The notes under the pieces are model-generated. The model saw only the letters and a list, made by a program, of their open reading frames with translations, was not told the DNA's origin and made no database searches. From an uncultured Rhodospirillaceae bacterium (GTDB taxonomy: Bacteria; Pseudomonadota; Alphaproteobacteria; Azospirillales; Azospirillaceae), in NCBI GenBank assembly GCA_937927415.1, contig CALBDS010000053.1, positions 62,001 to 126,000 on the forward strand: 64,000 nucleotides of DNA, in the 5' to 3' direction. The translations under genes and the position numbers were made by a program. Of the stretch, positions 25,322-33,404 are shown in pieces; position 1 is the first letter of the stretch, and each line of letters begins with the position of its first letter.

Positions 25322-27532
25322 TCACCCCCGCCAGCGCAGCAGCCGCAAGGCATTCAGTGTGACGATCACCGTGGCGCCGGTGTCGGCCAGGATGGCGGCC
25401 CACAGGCCGGTGACTCCGGTGACCGTGCCCAGCAGGAACAGCGCCTTCAGCCCCAGCGCGATGGCGACGTTCTGATGGATGTTCGCCATGGTGGCCCGCG
25501 ACAGGGCGACCAGCCCGGCCACGTCGGTCACCCGCCCGCGCATCAGGGCGGCGTCGGCGGTTTCCAGCGCCACATCGGTGCCGCCGTCCATGGCGATGCC
25601 CACGTCCGCCGCCGCCAGGGCCGGGGCGTCGTTGATGCCGTCGCCGACCATGGCGACCCGCTTGCCGTCTCCGCGCAGGGCGGTGATGGCCGACACCTTG
25701 TCGGCGGGCAGCAGCCCGGCCTGCACCGGCAGCCCCACCGCCCGGCCGATGGCCGCACCCGTGCGCGGGTTGTCGCCGGTCAGCATCACGCTGTCCACCC
25801 CCAGCGCCCGCAGGGCGGCGACACCGGCGGCGGCGTCGGGCCGCGGCTCGTCGCGCAGGGCAATCAGGCCGATCACGGCACCGTCGCTGACGACCGTCAC
25901 CACCGTCTTGCCGTCGGCTTCCAGGGCGGCGATGCGGTCTTGTCCATCGTGGTCCGGTCCCGCCAGGGCGACGGCGTGGGCGGGGGATCCCACCGCCACC
26001 CGCTTGCCCATCACCACCGCTTCCGCCGCCCGGCCGGGCAGGGCGCTGGCATCGCGCATGGGGCGCAGCGGCACGCCCGCCGCCCCGGCGTGGGCGGTGA
26101 TGGCGCGGGCGATGGGATGGCTGGAGCCGCTTTCCACCGTCGCGGCGAGGCTGAGCAGCGTGCGCTCCGACCCCGACAGGGTGATGATGTCGGTGACGTG
26201 GGGGCGGCCTTCGGTGATGGTGCCGGTCTTGTCGAAGGCGACGGCGGACACCCGCCCGATGGCTTCCAGCACCACCCCGCCCTTGACCAGCAGCCCCCGC
26301 CGCGCCCCGGCGGCGATGCCGGAGGTGATGGCCGCCGGGGTGGACAGCACCAGTGCGCACGGGCACCCCACCAGCAGCAGCCCAAGCCCGCGGTAGATCC
26401 AGGTGTGCCAGTCGGCCCCCGCCAGCAGCGGCGGCCCGATGATGACCAGCAGCGCCAGCACCATCACCGCCGGGGTGTAACGGGCGCTGAACCGTTCGAT
26501 GAAGCGGGCGGTGGGGGATTTGGCGGCCTGTGCCTCCTCGACCATGTGGAGGATGCGGGCGATGGTGTTGTCGCTGGCCGCCCGTGTCACCCGCAGGCGC
26601 AGGGTACCGTTGGCGTTGATGCCGCCGGCATAGACCTCCGACCCCGGCGCCTTGGGCACCGGCACCGATTCGCCGGTGACGGGGGATTCGTCAACGTCGC
26701 TTTCGCCGTCCTCCACCACCCCGTCGGCGGGCACCCGGTCGCCGGGGCGCACCAGCACCCGGTCATCCACCACCAGGGCGGCGGCGGGAACCGTTTCCGC
26801 CTCCTGCCCCGTGGGGTTCAGGCGCAGGGCGGTGCGCGGCACCAAGGCCGCCAGGGCCGAGATGCCCGCCCGCGCCCGCCCGGCGGCCACGCCCTCCAGC
26901 ACCTCGCCGATGGCGAACAGCAGGACGACGACGGCGGCTTCCGCCGATTCGCCGATCAGCAGGGCGCCGCCGGTGGCCACCGTCATCAGGGTTTCGATGG
27001 AAAAGGGCGATCCGCTGCGGGCCAGCGCCACCGCCCGCCGCCCGATCACCACCAGCCCCAGCAGGGTGGCGGGCAGCAGGGTCAGGGAATCGTCCAGCGG
27101 CGTCAGCCACGCGGCCCCGTAGCCAAGCGCCACCAGACCCGCCAGCATCACGGCCAGCCGCCCGGCCCGGCTCCGCCACCATGGTTCACCGGCCGGGCTG
27201 CCGTGGTCGTGGCCGTGACTGTGATCGTGGCCATGGTGATGCCCGCCCCCGGCCGCCTTGCCGGTGATGATGACCGTTCCGGCGTCTTCCACCGAGAAGC
27301 CCAGGCCCCGCACGGTGCTTTCCAGTGTCCCGCGGGGAGTGGCGGATTCGTCCAGGCGCAGGCTGAGAATCTGTGTCTGGAAATTCAGCCGCACCGCCCC
27401 GGTGCCGGGCAGCCGCCCGACCGCGGTTTCGACCTTTCCTGCGCAACTGGGGCAATCCATGCCCCCCACGCGGTACCGCAGCGCGGTGCCGGCGTCCACA
27501 CCCTGTCCATCCTGCCTCTGTGTGTCCTGCAT
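25322..27532 (-). CDS. zntA: Heavy-metal P1B-type ATPase (ZntA/CadA type, Zn/Cd/Pb efflux)
   Basis: 736 residues. The N-terminal HMA domain has GMDCPSC, followed by a His-rich linker (HHHGHDHSHGHDHG). The core has the CPC motif in LLVGCPCALVLSTPAA (near residue 390), DKTGT phosphorylation loop (near 432), SSHPIARA, TGDN and GDGINDAPALAAADVGIAM (near 630). CPC plus the His-rich stretch points to Zn2+/Cd2+/Pb2+ export. It is divergent from a MerR gene with a shared dyad operator. The protein-coding frame ends 18 bases from nfeD on the other strand. Confidence 0.92.
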   Translation of the reverse strand: MQDTQRQDGQGVDAGTALRYRVGGMDCPSCAGKVETAVGRLPGTGAVRLNFQTQILSLRLDESATPRGTLESTVRGLGFSVEDAGTVIITGKAAGGGHHHGHDHSHGHDHGSPAGEPWWRSRAGRLAVMLAGLVALGYGAAWLTPLDDSLTLLPATLLGLVVIGRRAVALARSGSPFSIETLMTVATGGALLIGESAEAAVVVLLFAIGEVLEGVAAGRARAGISALAALVPRTALRLNPTGQEAETVPAAALVVDDRVLVRPGDRVPADGVVEDGESDVDESPVTGESVPVPKAPGSEVYAGGINANGTLRLRVTRAASDNTIARILHMVEEAQAAKSPTARFIERFSARYTPAVMVLALLVIIGPPLLAGADWHTWIYRGLGLLLVGCPCALVLSTPAAITSGIAAGARRGLLVKGGVVLEAIGRVSAVAFDKTGTITEGRPHVTDIITLSGSERTLLSLAATVESGSSHPIARAITAHAGAAGVPLRPMRDASALPGRAAEAVVMGKRVAVGSPAHAVALAGPDHDGQDRIAALEADGKTVVTVVSDGAVIGLIALRDEPRPDAAAGVAALRALGVDSVMLTGDNPRTGAAIGRAVGLPVQAGLLPADKVSAITALRGDGKRVAMVGDGINDAPALAAADVGIAMDGGTDVALETADAALMRGRVTDVAGLVALSRATMANIHQNVAIALGLKALFLLGTVTGVTGLWAAILADTGATVIVTLNALRLLRWRG

Positions 27533-27589
27533 GACACGGCCCTCGTCTTCCGATGGGACTCACGTCCCTCCGGTGGGATAGGCTGGGGG

Positions 27590-27610
27590 CTGTAGCGGCT
27601 ACAGGGTCAA
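27590..27610 (-). promoter_or_regulatory. MerR-type operator/promoter of the metal ATPase gene
   Basis: CTGTAGCGGCTACAG (27590-27604) is a perfect dyad that directly abuts a minus-strand -35 TTGACC (27605-27610). A weak -10 would lie 19-20 bases further on. A dyad inside an over-long spacer is the hallmark of MerR-family activation. Confidence 0.7.
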
Positions 27611-27623
27611 GAGGTTTTTTGCC

Positions 27624-28043
27624 ATGAATGGTGGTTGCACGAATGACGACGCCAGCCTGACCATCGGCACGCTGGGCAAGCGCACCGGGGTGAACATCGA
27701 AACCATCCGCTATTACGAACGCATCGGCCTGCTGCCCGAAGCGGCGCGCAGTGCTGGGAATTACCGGGTCTATGGCCCGGCCCACGTCCGCCGGCTGGTG
27801 TTCATCCGCAAGGCCCGCGATCTGGGCTTCCCGCTGGAGGTGGTGCGGGCGCTGCTGGAATTGTCCGACCAGCCGGACCGCCCGTGCGCGGTGGTGGACC
27901 ATCTGGTCGAAGAACAACTGGCCGAGGTGGAGCGCAAGCTGTCCGACCTCCACCGCCTGCGGGACGAGCTGGACCGTCTGGCCCACCAGTGCCGTGGCGG
28001 CAGCATTTCCGAATGCCGGATTATCGAGGCTCTGTCGCCGTAA
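27624..28043 (+). CDS. MerR-family metal-responsive regulator
   Basis: 139 residues. The N-terminal winged-helix MerR domain (LTIGTLGKRTGVNIETIRYYERIGLL) is followed by a dimerisation helix and a metal-binding C-terminal end. Cysteines near residues 87, 121 and 130 (DRPCAVVDHLVEEQL, HQCRGG, SECRII) resemble those of Zn/Cd/Pb-type members. It very likely controls the divergent P1B ATPase through the dyad between them. The family B repeat follows the stop. Confidence 0.93.
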   Translation: MNGGCTNDDASLTIGTLGKRTGVNIETIRYYERIGLLPEAARSAGNYRVYGPAHVRRLVFIRKARDLGFPLEVVRALLELSDQPDRPCAVVDHLVEEQLAEVERKLSDLHRLRDELDRLAHQCRGGSISECRIIEALSP

Positions 28044-28122
28044 TGGACCAGCGCGGGGCAGCATCCCCGACCCCGCTTGGAGGCTGACGCCTCCAAACCT
28101 CCGTTCTTTTTATCCATAAAAG

Positions 28123-28172
28123 AAAAGGGGGTTTGGGGCATCGCCCCAAGCGGGTTTGGGCAGCCGCCCAAT
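28123..28172. repeat. Dispersed double-hairpin repeat, family B, copy 1
   Basis: AAAAGGGGGTTTGGGGC is followed by a short loop, GCCCCAA and then CGGGTTTGGGC with a second GCCCAA arm. A near-identical element occurs at 59076-59122. This copy lies between the convergent merR and phoH genes. A separate hairpin, TTGGAGGC-TGAC-GCCTCCAA, lies near 28077-28096. Confidence 0.8.
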
Positions 28173-28183
28173 GGACCGGCGGC

Positions 28184-28951
28184 TCAGGCCAGCAGCGGCA
28201 TCATGGCGGCGACCAGCGGGTGGCGCACGATGTCGGCGGTGGTCAGGTGCACCACCGCCACGCCGTCCAGCACCTCCAGCCGGCGGGCGGCTTCGGTCAG
28301 GCCGGACAGTTCGGGCAGCAGGTCGGTCTGGTCCGGGTCGCCGGTGACCACCATGGTGGAATGCCAGCCCAGGCGGGTCAGCAGCATCTTGATCTGGGGA
28401 TAGGTCATGTTCTGCGCCTCGTCCACGATGACGAAGCTGCGCGACAGGGTGCGCCCGCGCATATAGGCCAGCGGCGCCACCTCGACCGTGCCGTCCTTGA
28501 CCATCTGGCGGACCTGCCGCGCGCCCAGCCGGTCGGACAGGGCGTCGTAGATCGGGCGCATCCACGGGTCCATCTTGTCGTTGATGTCGCCGGGCAGGAA
28601 GCCCAGGCTTTCCCCTGCCTCCACAACCGGGCGGGTGATGACCACGCGCCCGACATGGCCGGCGGTCAGCGACTCCACCGCCTTGGTGACGGCCAGATAG
28701 GTCTTGCCGGTGCCCGCCGGGCCGACGGCGATGGTCAGCGGGTGGGCGTCGATGGCGGCCATCAGGGCTTCCTGGTTGGCGGTGCGCGGTTTCACCGTCT
28801 TCAGATAGCTCTGGTCGCGGGTGTCGTCCCAGGCGTCCGGTGCGGCGGTCCGCGCCTTGCCGGGGCCGCGCCGGCTCTTGCCGCCGGTGTCGCCGTCCAG
28901 CGGATGCCAGGTGCCGTGACCATCGGGGGGAGGTGCCATCGTCATCTCCAT
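28184..28951 (-). CDS. PhoH-family ATPase (PhoH/YlaK type)
   Basis: 255 residues. Walker A AVGPAGTGKTYLA and Walker B FVIVDEAQNMT are present, with the family blocks VVITRPVVEAGESLGFLPGD and GWHSTMVVTGDPDQTDL. PhoH proteins are cytoplasmic ATPases with links to phosphate limitation and RNA metabolism; the precise role is unsettled. It is a single-domain form without KH or PIN domains. Three in-frame ATGs (28951, 28945, 28939) are close together; GGAG is best spaced for 28939. Confidence 0.92.
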   Translation of the reverse strand: MEMTMAPPPDGHGTWHPLDGDTGGKSRRGPGKARTAAPDAWDDTRDQSYLKTVKPRTANQEALMAAIDAHPLTIAVGPAGTGKTYLAVTKAVESLTAGHVGRVVITRPVVEAGESLGFLPGDINDKMDPWMRPIYDALSDRLGARQVRQMVKDGTVEVAPLAYMRGRTLSRSFVIVDEAQNMTYPQIKMLLTRLGWHSTMVVTGDPDQTDLLPELSGLTEAARRLEVLDGVAVVHLTTADIVRHPLVAAMMPLLA

Positions 28952-29514
28952 GAGCGGTGGAAGGAAACCGGGAAGAGGGAACCGCAAGGCACAAAAAACC
29001 CCCCGGCCGGAACGGCAGGAGGGTGGATGGGGGCGATACGGGCCGGACCCGGCGCTGCCGCGTGTCCCGAACCCGGGGCCGCGGGGGCCGGTGCCGGGAC
29101 GGGGGGATGCGGTGCGGGCGGATGGGGGGAACGGATCAAACCGGACCTCTCGCCGTGGGAACAGCCGTTGATGAGAGAATAGGGAATGCGGTGCCCCGTG
29201 TCAGTGACTTCTGCGGCGAACACGAAATATTCATATCCACCGCACAAGTGGGGGATCCCCGAAAGGTGTAGAGGGGGGAAGGACTTTACCGCTTCGGGGT
29301 GATTCGATTACTCTGCCCGATACCGGACGGGGCAGGTGGCCCGCTGACCGGCACGGGGCGGATCGAGGGGCTTGAAGTCGGGCACGGCGGCTCGCTAGAA
29401 GGTGGGCCGCAAGGTCCCCGGCGGTCCGGACGTCGGCCCCGAGCGGCGGTCCCGAACGGCGCCGCGGGCCGGTTGACGATGATGGCCGGACGCAGATCCG
29501 GGAAGCAGATAAGG
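28952..29514. other. 563-base intergenic region between divergent phoH and minC
   Basis: I see no supportable gene. Open frames here have no ribosome site or family motif. The stretch 29210-29260 is locally AT-rich (CGAAATATTCATATCC) and is the likeliest promoter zone. Control elements for both flanking genes are expected. Confidence 0.5.
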
Positions 29515-30270
29515 ATGAGGGCGGTGAGCAACGCCAATCACGCCGCGGAGCGCGACGCGCCGTTTCAGTTGCGGGGCAACTCCTTCACCATGATGGTGTT
29601 GAAGGTGTTCAACCCTGCCTCGCCCAACTTTTTCTCCATGCTGGGCGGCAAGGTGCGTCAGGCGCCGAACTTTTTCCGTCACGCTCCGGTGGTGCTGGAT
29701 TTCGACGACCTGCCCGAGTCCATGGCCGATCTGGACGTGGCGGGGTTCGTCGGGGCGGTGCGCGAACACCATCTGCGTCCCATCGGATTCGTCGGCGGCC
29801 CGCGCGCGATCCAGGATGCGGCCTCGGCGCTGGGGCTGGTGCCCATGCCCACCGGCCGCGCCGCCCCCATCGAGAACGCCCGCCCCAACGTGCCGCTGAA
29901 CAGCGCGCTGCTCGCCCCGCCGGCCCCGCCCGAACCCGTCTACCGCCCCGCCCTGGTGGTGTCGGAGCCGGTGCGCTCGGGCCAGCAGGTCTATGCGGAG
30001 AAGTGCGACCTCATCATCACCGCTCCCGTCTCCCACGGGGCGGAGGTGCTGGCGGACGGCAACATCCACGTCTATGGCGCGCTGCGCGGCCGGGCGCTGG
30101 CCGGCATCTCGGGCGAGATGTCGGCGCGCATCTTCTGCCAGAGCCTGGAGGCGGAGGTGGTGTCCATCGCCGGCCTGTACCGGGTCAGCGAGGATTTCGA
30201 TTCGTCCTGGACCCGCAAACCCGTGCAGGTGCGGCTGAAAGACGGCTTCCTTCACGTCGATCCGCTCTGA
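29515..30270 (+). CDS. minC: Septum site-determining protein MinC
   Basis: 251 residues. The N-terminal MinC domain (FQLRGNSFTMMVLKVFNP, VVLDFDDLPES) is joined by a Pro/Ala linker to the beta-helix MinC-C domain (GQQVYAEKCDLIITAPVSHGAEVLADGNIHVYGALRGRALAG with the conserved HVYG..RGRA). It inhibits FtsZ polymerisation at the poles. The start is ambiguous between ATG 29515 and GTG 29524; the frame upstream to 29299 is not conserved. It is first of the minCDE operon. Confidence 0.95.
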   Translation: MRAVSNANHAAERDAPFQLRGNSFTMMVLKVFNPASPNFFSMLGGKVRQAPNFFRHAPVVLDFDDLPESMADLDVAGFVGAVREHHLRPIGFVGGPRAIQDAASALGLVPMPTGRAAPIENARPNVPLNSALLAPPAPPEPVYRPALVVSEPVRSGQQVYAEKCDLIITAPVSHGAEVLADGNIHVYGALRGRALAGISGEMSARIFCQSLEAEVVSIAGLYRVSEDFDSSWTRKPVQVRLKDGFLHVDPL

Positions 30271-30354
30271 TACCAATCATCTGACCGTCAACCATCCGAT
30301 ATCGGTTAACACCGCGGCCCCGTCACGGCCCGCACCATCGTAGGAGAGGCTTCG

Positions 30355-31170
30355 TTGGGCACCATCATCGTCATGACATCCGGGAAAGGCGGCGTGGGGA
30401 AAACCACGTCCAGCGCCGCCTTTGCCACCGGGCTGGCCTCACGCGGCTTCAAGACGGTCGTCATCGACTTCGACGTGGGCCTGCGCAACCTGGATCTGGT
30501 GATGGGGTGCGAACGCCGGGTGGTGTTCGACTTCATCAACGTCATCAACGGCGAAGCCAAGCTCCATCAGGCACTCATCAAGGACAAGCGGGTCGAGAAC
30601 CTTCACATCCTTCCCACCTCCCAGACCCGCGACAAGGACGCCCTGACCAAGGAGGGCGTGGAACGGGTGCTGGACGAGTTGAAGAAGGAATTCGACTACA
30701 TCGTCTGCGACAGCCCGGCGGGCATCGAGCGGGGCGCGCTGATGGCGCTGTACTTCGCCGACCACGCCATCATCGTCACCAACCCCGAAGTGTCGTCGGT
30801 GCGCGACAGCGACCGCATCCTGGGCGTGCTGAACTCCAAGTCCCGCCGTGCCGAACGGGGCGAAGAGCCGGTGACCCAGCAGCTTCTCCTCACCCGCTAC
30901 GACCCGGAACGGGTGGAAAAGGGTGAGATGCTGAAGGTGGACGACGTTCTCGAAATCCTGGCCATCGACCTGCTGGGCGTGATCCCGGAAAGCCAGGCGG
31001 TGTTGCGCGCCTCCAACATCGGCATGCCGGTGATCCTGGACATCCAGTCCAACGCGGGGCAGGCCTATGGCGATGCGGTGGGCCGGTTCCTGGGTGAAGA
31101 GATCGAGCACCGTTTCACCAAGGTGGAGAAGAAGGGCCTGTTCAGCCGCTTCCTGCGGAGGTCCGCATGA
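30355..31170 (+). CDS. minD: Septum site-determining protein MinD
   Basis: 271 residues. The deviant Walker A GKGGVGKTT, switch I DFDVGLRNLDL, and switch II VCDSPAGIE are complete. The C-terminal amphipathic membrane-targeting helix is KKGLFSRFLRR. The start is TTG at 30355: AGGAGAGG precedes it at the right distance, and the next ATG would cut off the first beta strand. MinD is the membrane ATPase that recruits MinC and oscillates with MinE. Confidence 0.97.
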   Translation: MGTIIVMTSGKGGVGKTTSSAAFATGLASRGFKTVVIDFDVGLRNLDLVMGCERRVVFDFINVINGEAKLHQALIKDKRVENLHILPTSQTRDKDALTKEGVERVLDELKKEFDYIVCDSPAGIERGALMALYFADHAIIVTNPEVSSVRDSDRILGVLNSKSRRAERGEEPVTQQLLLTRYDPERVEKGEMLKVDDVLEILAIDLLGVIPESQAVLRASNIGMPVILDIQSNAGQAYGDAVGRFLGEEIEHRFTKVEKKGLFSRFLRRSA

Positions 31171-31553
31171 GCATCTTCAGCTTCTTCCGTTCGGCGCCCA
31201 AGCCGTCGGCGGTGCAGGCCAAGGAGCGTCTGCAGATCGTCATGGCCCACGAGCGCATCGGGCGGACAGGGCCGGATTATCTGCCGGTGCTCCAGCAGGA
31301 ACTGCTGAGCGTCATCGCCAAATACATCGACATCGACCAGAACAAGGTCGAGGTGAAGCTGGACCGCGGCGGCGACTGTTCCACCCTGGAAGTCAACATC
31401 GAACTGCCGATCCCGGAAAACGGTTCCAAGGACGCCAAGCCCAGCGTTCTGAAGGCCTCCGTTTCCCGCCCCGCCAACAGCGGCAAGAAAGAGCCGGAGC
31501 CGGCCAAGCCCTCCAGCGCCCTGGTCAACGGCGGCCTGAAAAAGCGCAGCTGA
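31167..31553 (+). CDS. minE: Cell division topological specificity factor MinE, extended
   Basis: 128 residues, longer than the usual 85-90. Residues 1-80 are standard MinE: the membrane-targeting MSIFSFFRS, the MinD-contact helix AKERLQIVMAHER, and the topological-specificity domain. The last 40 residues are a Lys/Pro/Ser-rich tail. It overlaps minD by four bases (ATGA). It stimulates MinD ATPase and restricts MinC to the poles. Confidence 0.95.
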   Translation: MSIFSFFRSAPKPSAVQAKERLQIVMAHERIGRTGPDYLPVLQQELLSVIAKYIDIDQNKVEVKLDRGGDCSTLEVNIELPIPENGSKDAKPSVLKASVSRPANSGKKEPEPAKPSSALVNGGLKKRS

Positions 31554-31582
31554 GCGGCTTCGGCGTTTTGTCTTTCGGCATC

Positions 31583-31622
31583 GCCCCCTTCTCCCCCGCG
31601 TAGGGGAGGAGGGGGTTTCTTT
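31583..31622 (+). terminator. Terminator of the minCDE operon
   Basis: A C-rich arm (CCCCCTTCTCCCC) pairs with GGGGAGGAGGGGG and is followed by TTTCTTTTT, 30 bases after the minE stop. Confidence 0.88.
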
Positions 31623-31665
31623 TTGCCCGCCGCCCGCCGCCCGTGGTGCGGGTGATGGTTGGCGC

Positions 31666-31720
31666 TTGACATCATAAGCCGGCTCACTAAATCTTTCCAT
31701 ATGATGAGCCTGCTTATGAT
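31666..31720 (+). promoter_or_regulatory. Candidate promoter and MarR operator of the emr operon
   Basis: A TTGACA -35 element (31666-31671) runs into the first arm of a 16-base inverted repeat. The arms are ATCATAAGCCGGCTCA (31671-31686) and TGAGCCTGCTTATGAT (31705-31720), with one mismatch. It ends ten bases before the marR start. The layout fits autorepression by the MarR protein. Confidence 0.7.
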
Positions 31721-31729
31721 AAGTCGATC

Positions 31730-32194
31730 ATGAAACCTCCCCCTTCCGACAGCCTGGGTATTCTGCTGAACGAAACCACGCGGCTGCTGAACCGGCGTTT
31801 CGATCAGCGCGCCAGGGCGTTCGGGCTGACCCGCGCCCAGTGGCAGGTGCTGAAACAGCTTTTCCGCAGCGAAGGCATCAATCAGGCCGGGCTGGCCGAG
31901 CGGATGGACATCGAACCGATCTCGCTGTGCCGGCTGGTGGACCGGATGGAGGAGGCGGGGTGGATCGAACGCCGCCCCGATCCCGCCGACCGCCGCGCCC
32001 GCCTGCTGTTCATGACCGCGCAATCCCGCGCGGTGCTGGACACCATGCGGGCGCTGGCCACCGACGTGTACGCCGAAGCCCTGGACGGGCTGGAACCGGA
32101 CGAGGTTCAACGCTTCGTCACCACCCTGGCCCATGTCCGCAACAACCTGTCCCGCCGGCGCGAATCCGATCCCGACACCGCCGCCGCGGGCTGA
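31730..32194 (+). CDS. MarR-family repressor of the efflux operon
   Basis: 154 residues with the winged-helix fold: LTRAQWQVLKQLFRSEGINQAGLAERM (recognition part), LVDRMEEAGWIERRPDPADRRARLLFMT (wing). EmrR/MprA-type proteins repress drug-efflux genes and release DNA on ligand binding. It is the first gene of an operon with emrA-like and emrB-like genes, with a strong inverted repeat overlapping its promoter. Confidence 0.92.
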   Translation: MKPPPSDSLGILLNETTRLLNRRFDQRARAFGLTRAQWQVLKQLFRSEGINQAGLAERMDIEPISLCRLVDRMEEAGWIERRPDPADRRARLLFMTAQSRAVLDTMRALATDVYAEALDGLEPDEVQRFVTTLAHVRNNLSRRRESDPDTAAAG

Positions 32195-32224
32195 CCTTTC
32201 CACGAGTCGCCAGGAATCCCCTCC

Positions 32225-33328
32225 ATGTCCCCCAATCCCGCTTTGGAACGCTCCGCCCGCCGCCGCCGTTGGATCCTCATGGGGGCGGTGCCGCTGGCGG
32301 TGCTGCTGGCCGGCGGCTACGGCTGGATGTATGGCAGCCGCTACGTCGCCACCGACAACGCCTATGTGCAGCAGGACAAGGTGACCATCAGCGCCGACGT
32401 CTCCGGCCGGGTGACGGACGTGGCGGTGGCGGAAAACCAGCTTGTCCGCAGGGGGGCGGTGCTGTTCCGCATCGACGGCGAACCCTATCGCCTGGCCTTG
32501 CAGCAGGCGGAAGCCAGCCTGTCGGCGGCCCGGTTGCAGGTGGAACAGTACCGTGCCGCCTTCGGCCAAGCCGCCGCCGACGCCAAGGGGGCGGAGGAAA
32601 CCGTCGCCTACCAGCAGCGGGAATTCGACCGTCAGCAGAAACTGCTGTCCAGCGGCGTGGCCGCCCTGTCGCGCTACGATCAGGCCCGCCATGACCTGCA
32701 GGACGCGCAGCAGAAGCTGCTGGCCGCCCGTCAGGCCATGGAAAGCGCCCGTGCCGCCCTGGGCGGCGATCCCGACATTCCCACCGACACCCACCCGGCG
32801 GTGCGCGAAGCCATCGCCCAGCGCGACCAGGCTTTGCGCGACCTGAACCACACGGTGGTCACCGCCCCCGACGACGGCATCGTCAGCCAGACCGGGCGGC
32901 TGCTGGTGGGGCAGTACGTCAGCACCGGCCTGCCGACGGTCAGTCTGGTGGAAACCGGGCGAAGCTGGGTGGAGGCCAACGTCAAGGAAACCGACCTGAC
33001 CCACATGCACACCGGCCAGACGGCGACCGTGGAACTGGATGCCTATCCCGGCCGCCGCTTCACCGCGGTGGTGGACAGCATCGGGGCGGGGACGGGGGCG
33101 TCGTTCTCGCTGCTGCCGGCGGAAAACGCCACCGGCAACTGGGTGAAGGTGGTGCAGCGGGTGCCGGTGCGCCTGCGCCTGGACCAGAGCGACGGCGAGG
33201 CGCCGCTGCGCACCGGCCTGAGTGCGGCGGTGGAGATCGACACTGGCTATATCCGCCCCCTGCCGTCGCCGATGAAGAGCGCGCTGGCCTGGACCGGGAT
33301 CGGGGCCACCGCCGCGACGGTGAAATAA
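32225..33328 (+). CDS. emrA: HlyD/EmrA-family membrane fusion protein
   Basis: 367 residues. One N-terminal membrane helix (ILMGAVPLAVLLAGGYGW) is followed by a biotinyl-like domain (VTISADVSGRVTDVAVAENQLVRRGAVLF), a coiled-coil hairpin (about 90-195) and a beta-barrel (TATVELDAYPGRRFTAVV). It is the periplasmic adaptor between the inner-membrane pump encoded next and an outer-membrane channel encoded elsewhere. It lies 30 bases after marR. Confidence 0.93.
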   Translation: MSPNPALERSARRRRWILMGAVPLAVLLAGGYGWMYGSRYVATDNAYVQQDKVTISADVSGRVTDVAVAENQLVRRGAVLFRIDGEPYRLALQQAEASLSAARLQVEQYRAAFGQAAADAKGAEETVAYQQREFDRQQKLLSSGVAALSRYDQARHDLQDAQQKLLAARQAMESARAALGGDPDIPTDTHPAVREAIAQRDQALRDLNHTVVTAPDDGIVSQTGRLLVGQYVSTGLPTVSLVETGRSWVEANVKETDLTHMHTGQTATVELDAYPGRRFTAVVDSIGAGTGASFSLLPAENATGNWVKVVQRVPVRLRLDQSDGEAPLRTGLSAAVEIDTGYIRPLPSPMKSALAWTGIGATAATVK

Positions 33329-33404
33329 GACCCGCGGCACGGGTCTTTGACCCAGGCACACGGGTCTTTGAGCCGGACGATGGTCTATTTAAGGATGTTC
33401 TGAC

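Noticed and set aside
25475..27595. A 706-codon plus-strand frame opposite the metal ATPase
   Set aside because: It is antisense to a clear P1B ATPase; the His-rich composition comes from reversed Asp/Val/Met codons.
29286..29537. An 83-codon minus-strand frame beginning MALLTALILICF near minC
   Set aside because: The hydrophobic start looks like a signal peptide, but the rest is Arg/Pro-rich, it overlaps the minC start, and no ribosome site is seen.
33329..33404. Two copies of CACGGGTCTTTGA between emrA and emrB
   Set aside because: A short local duplication with no clear structure or function; too little to call a regulatory site.
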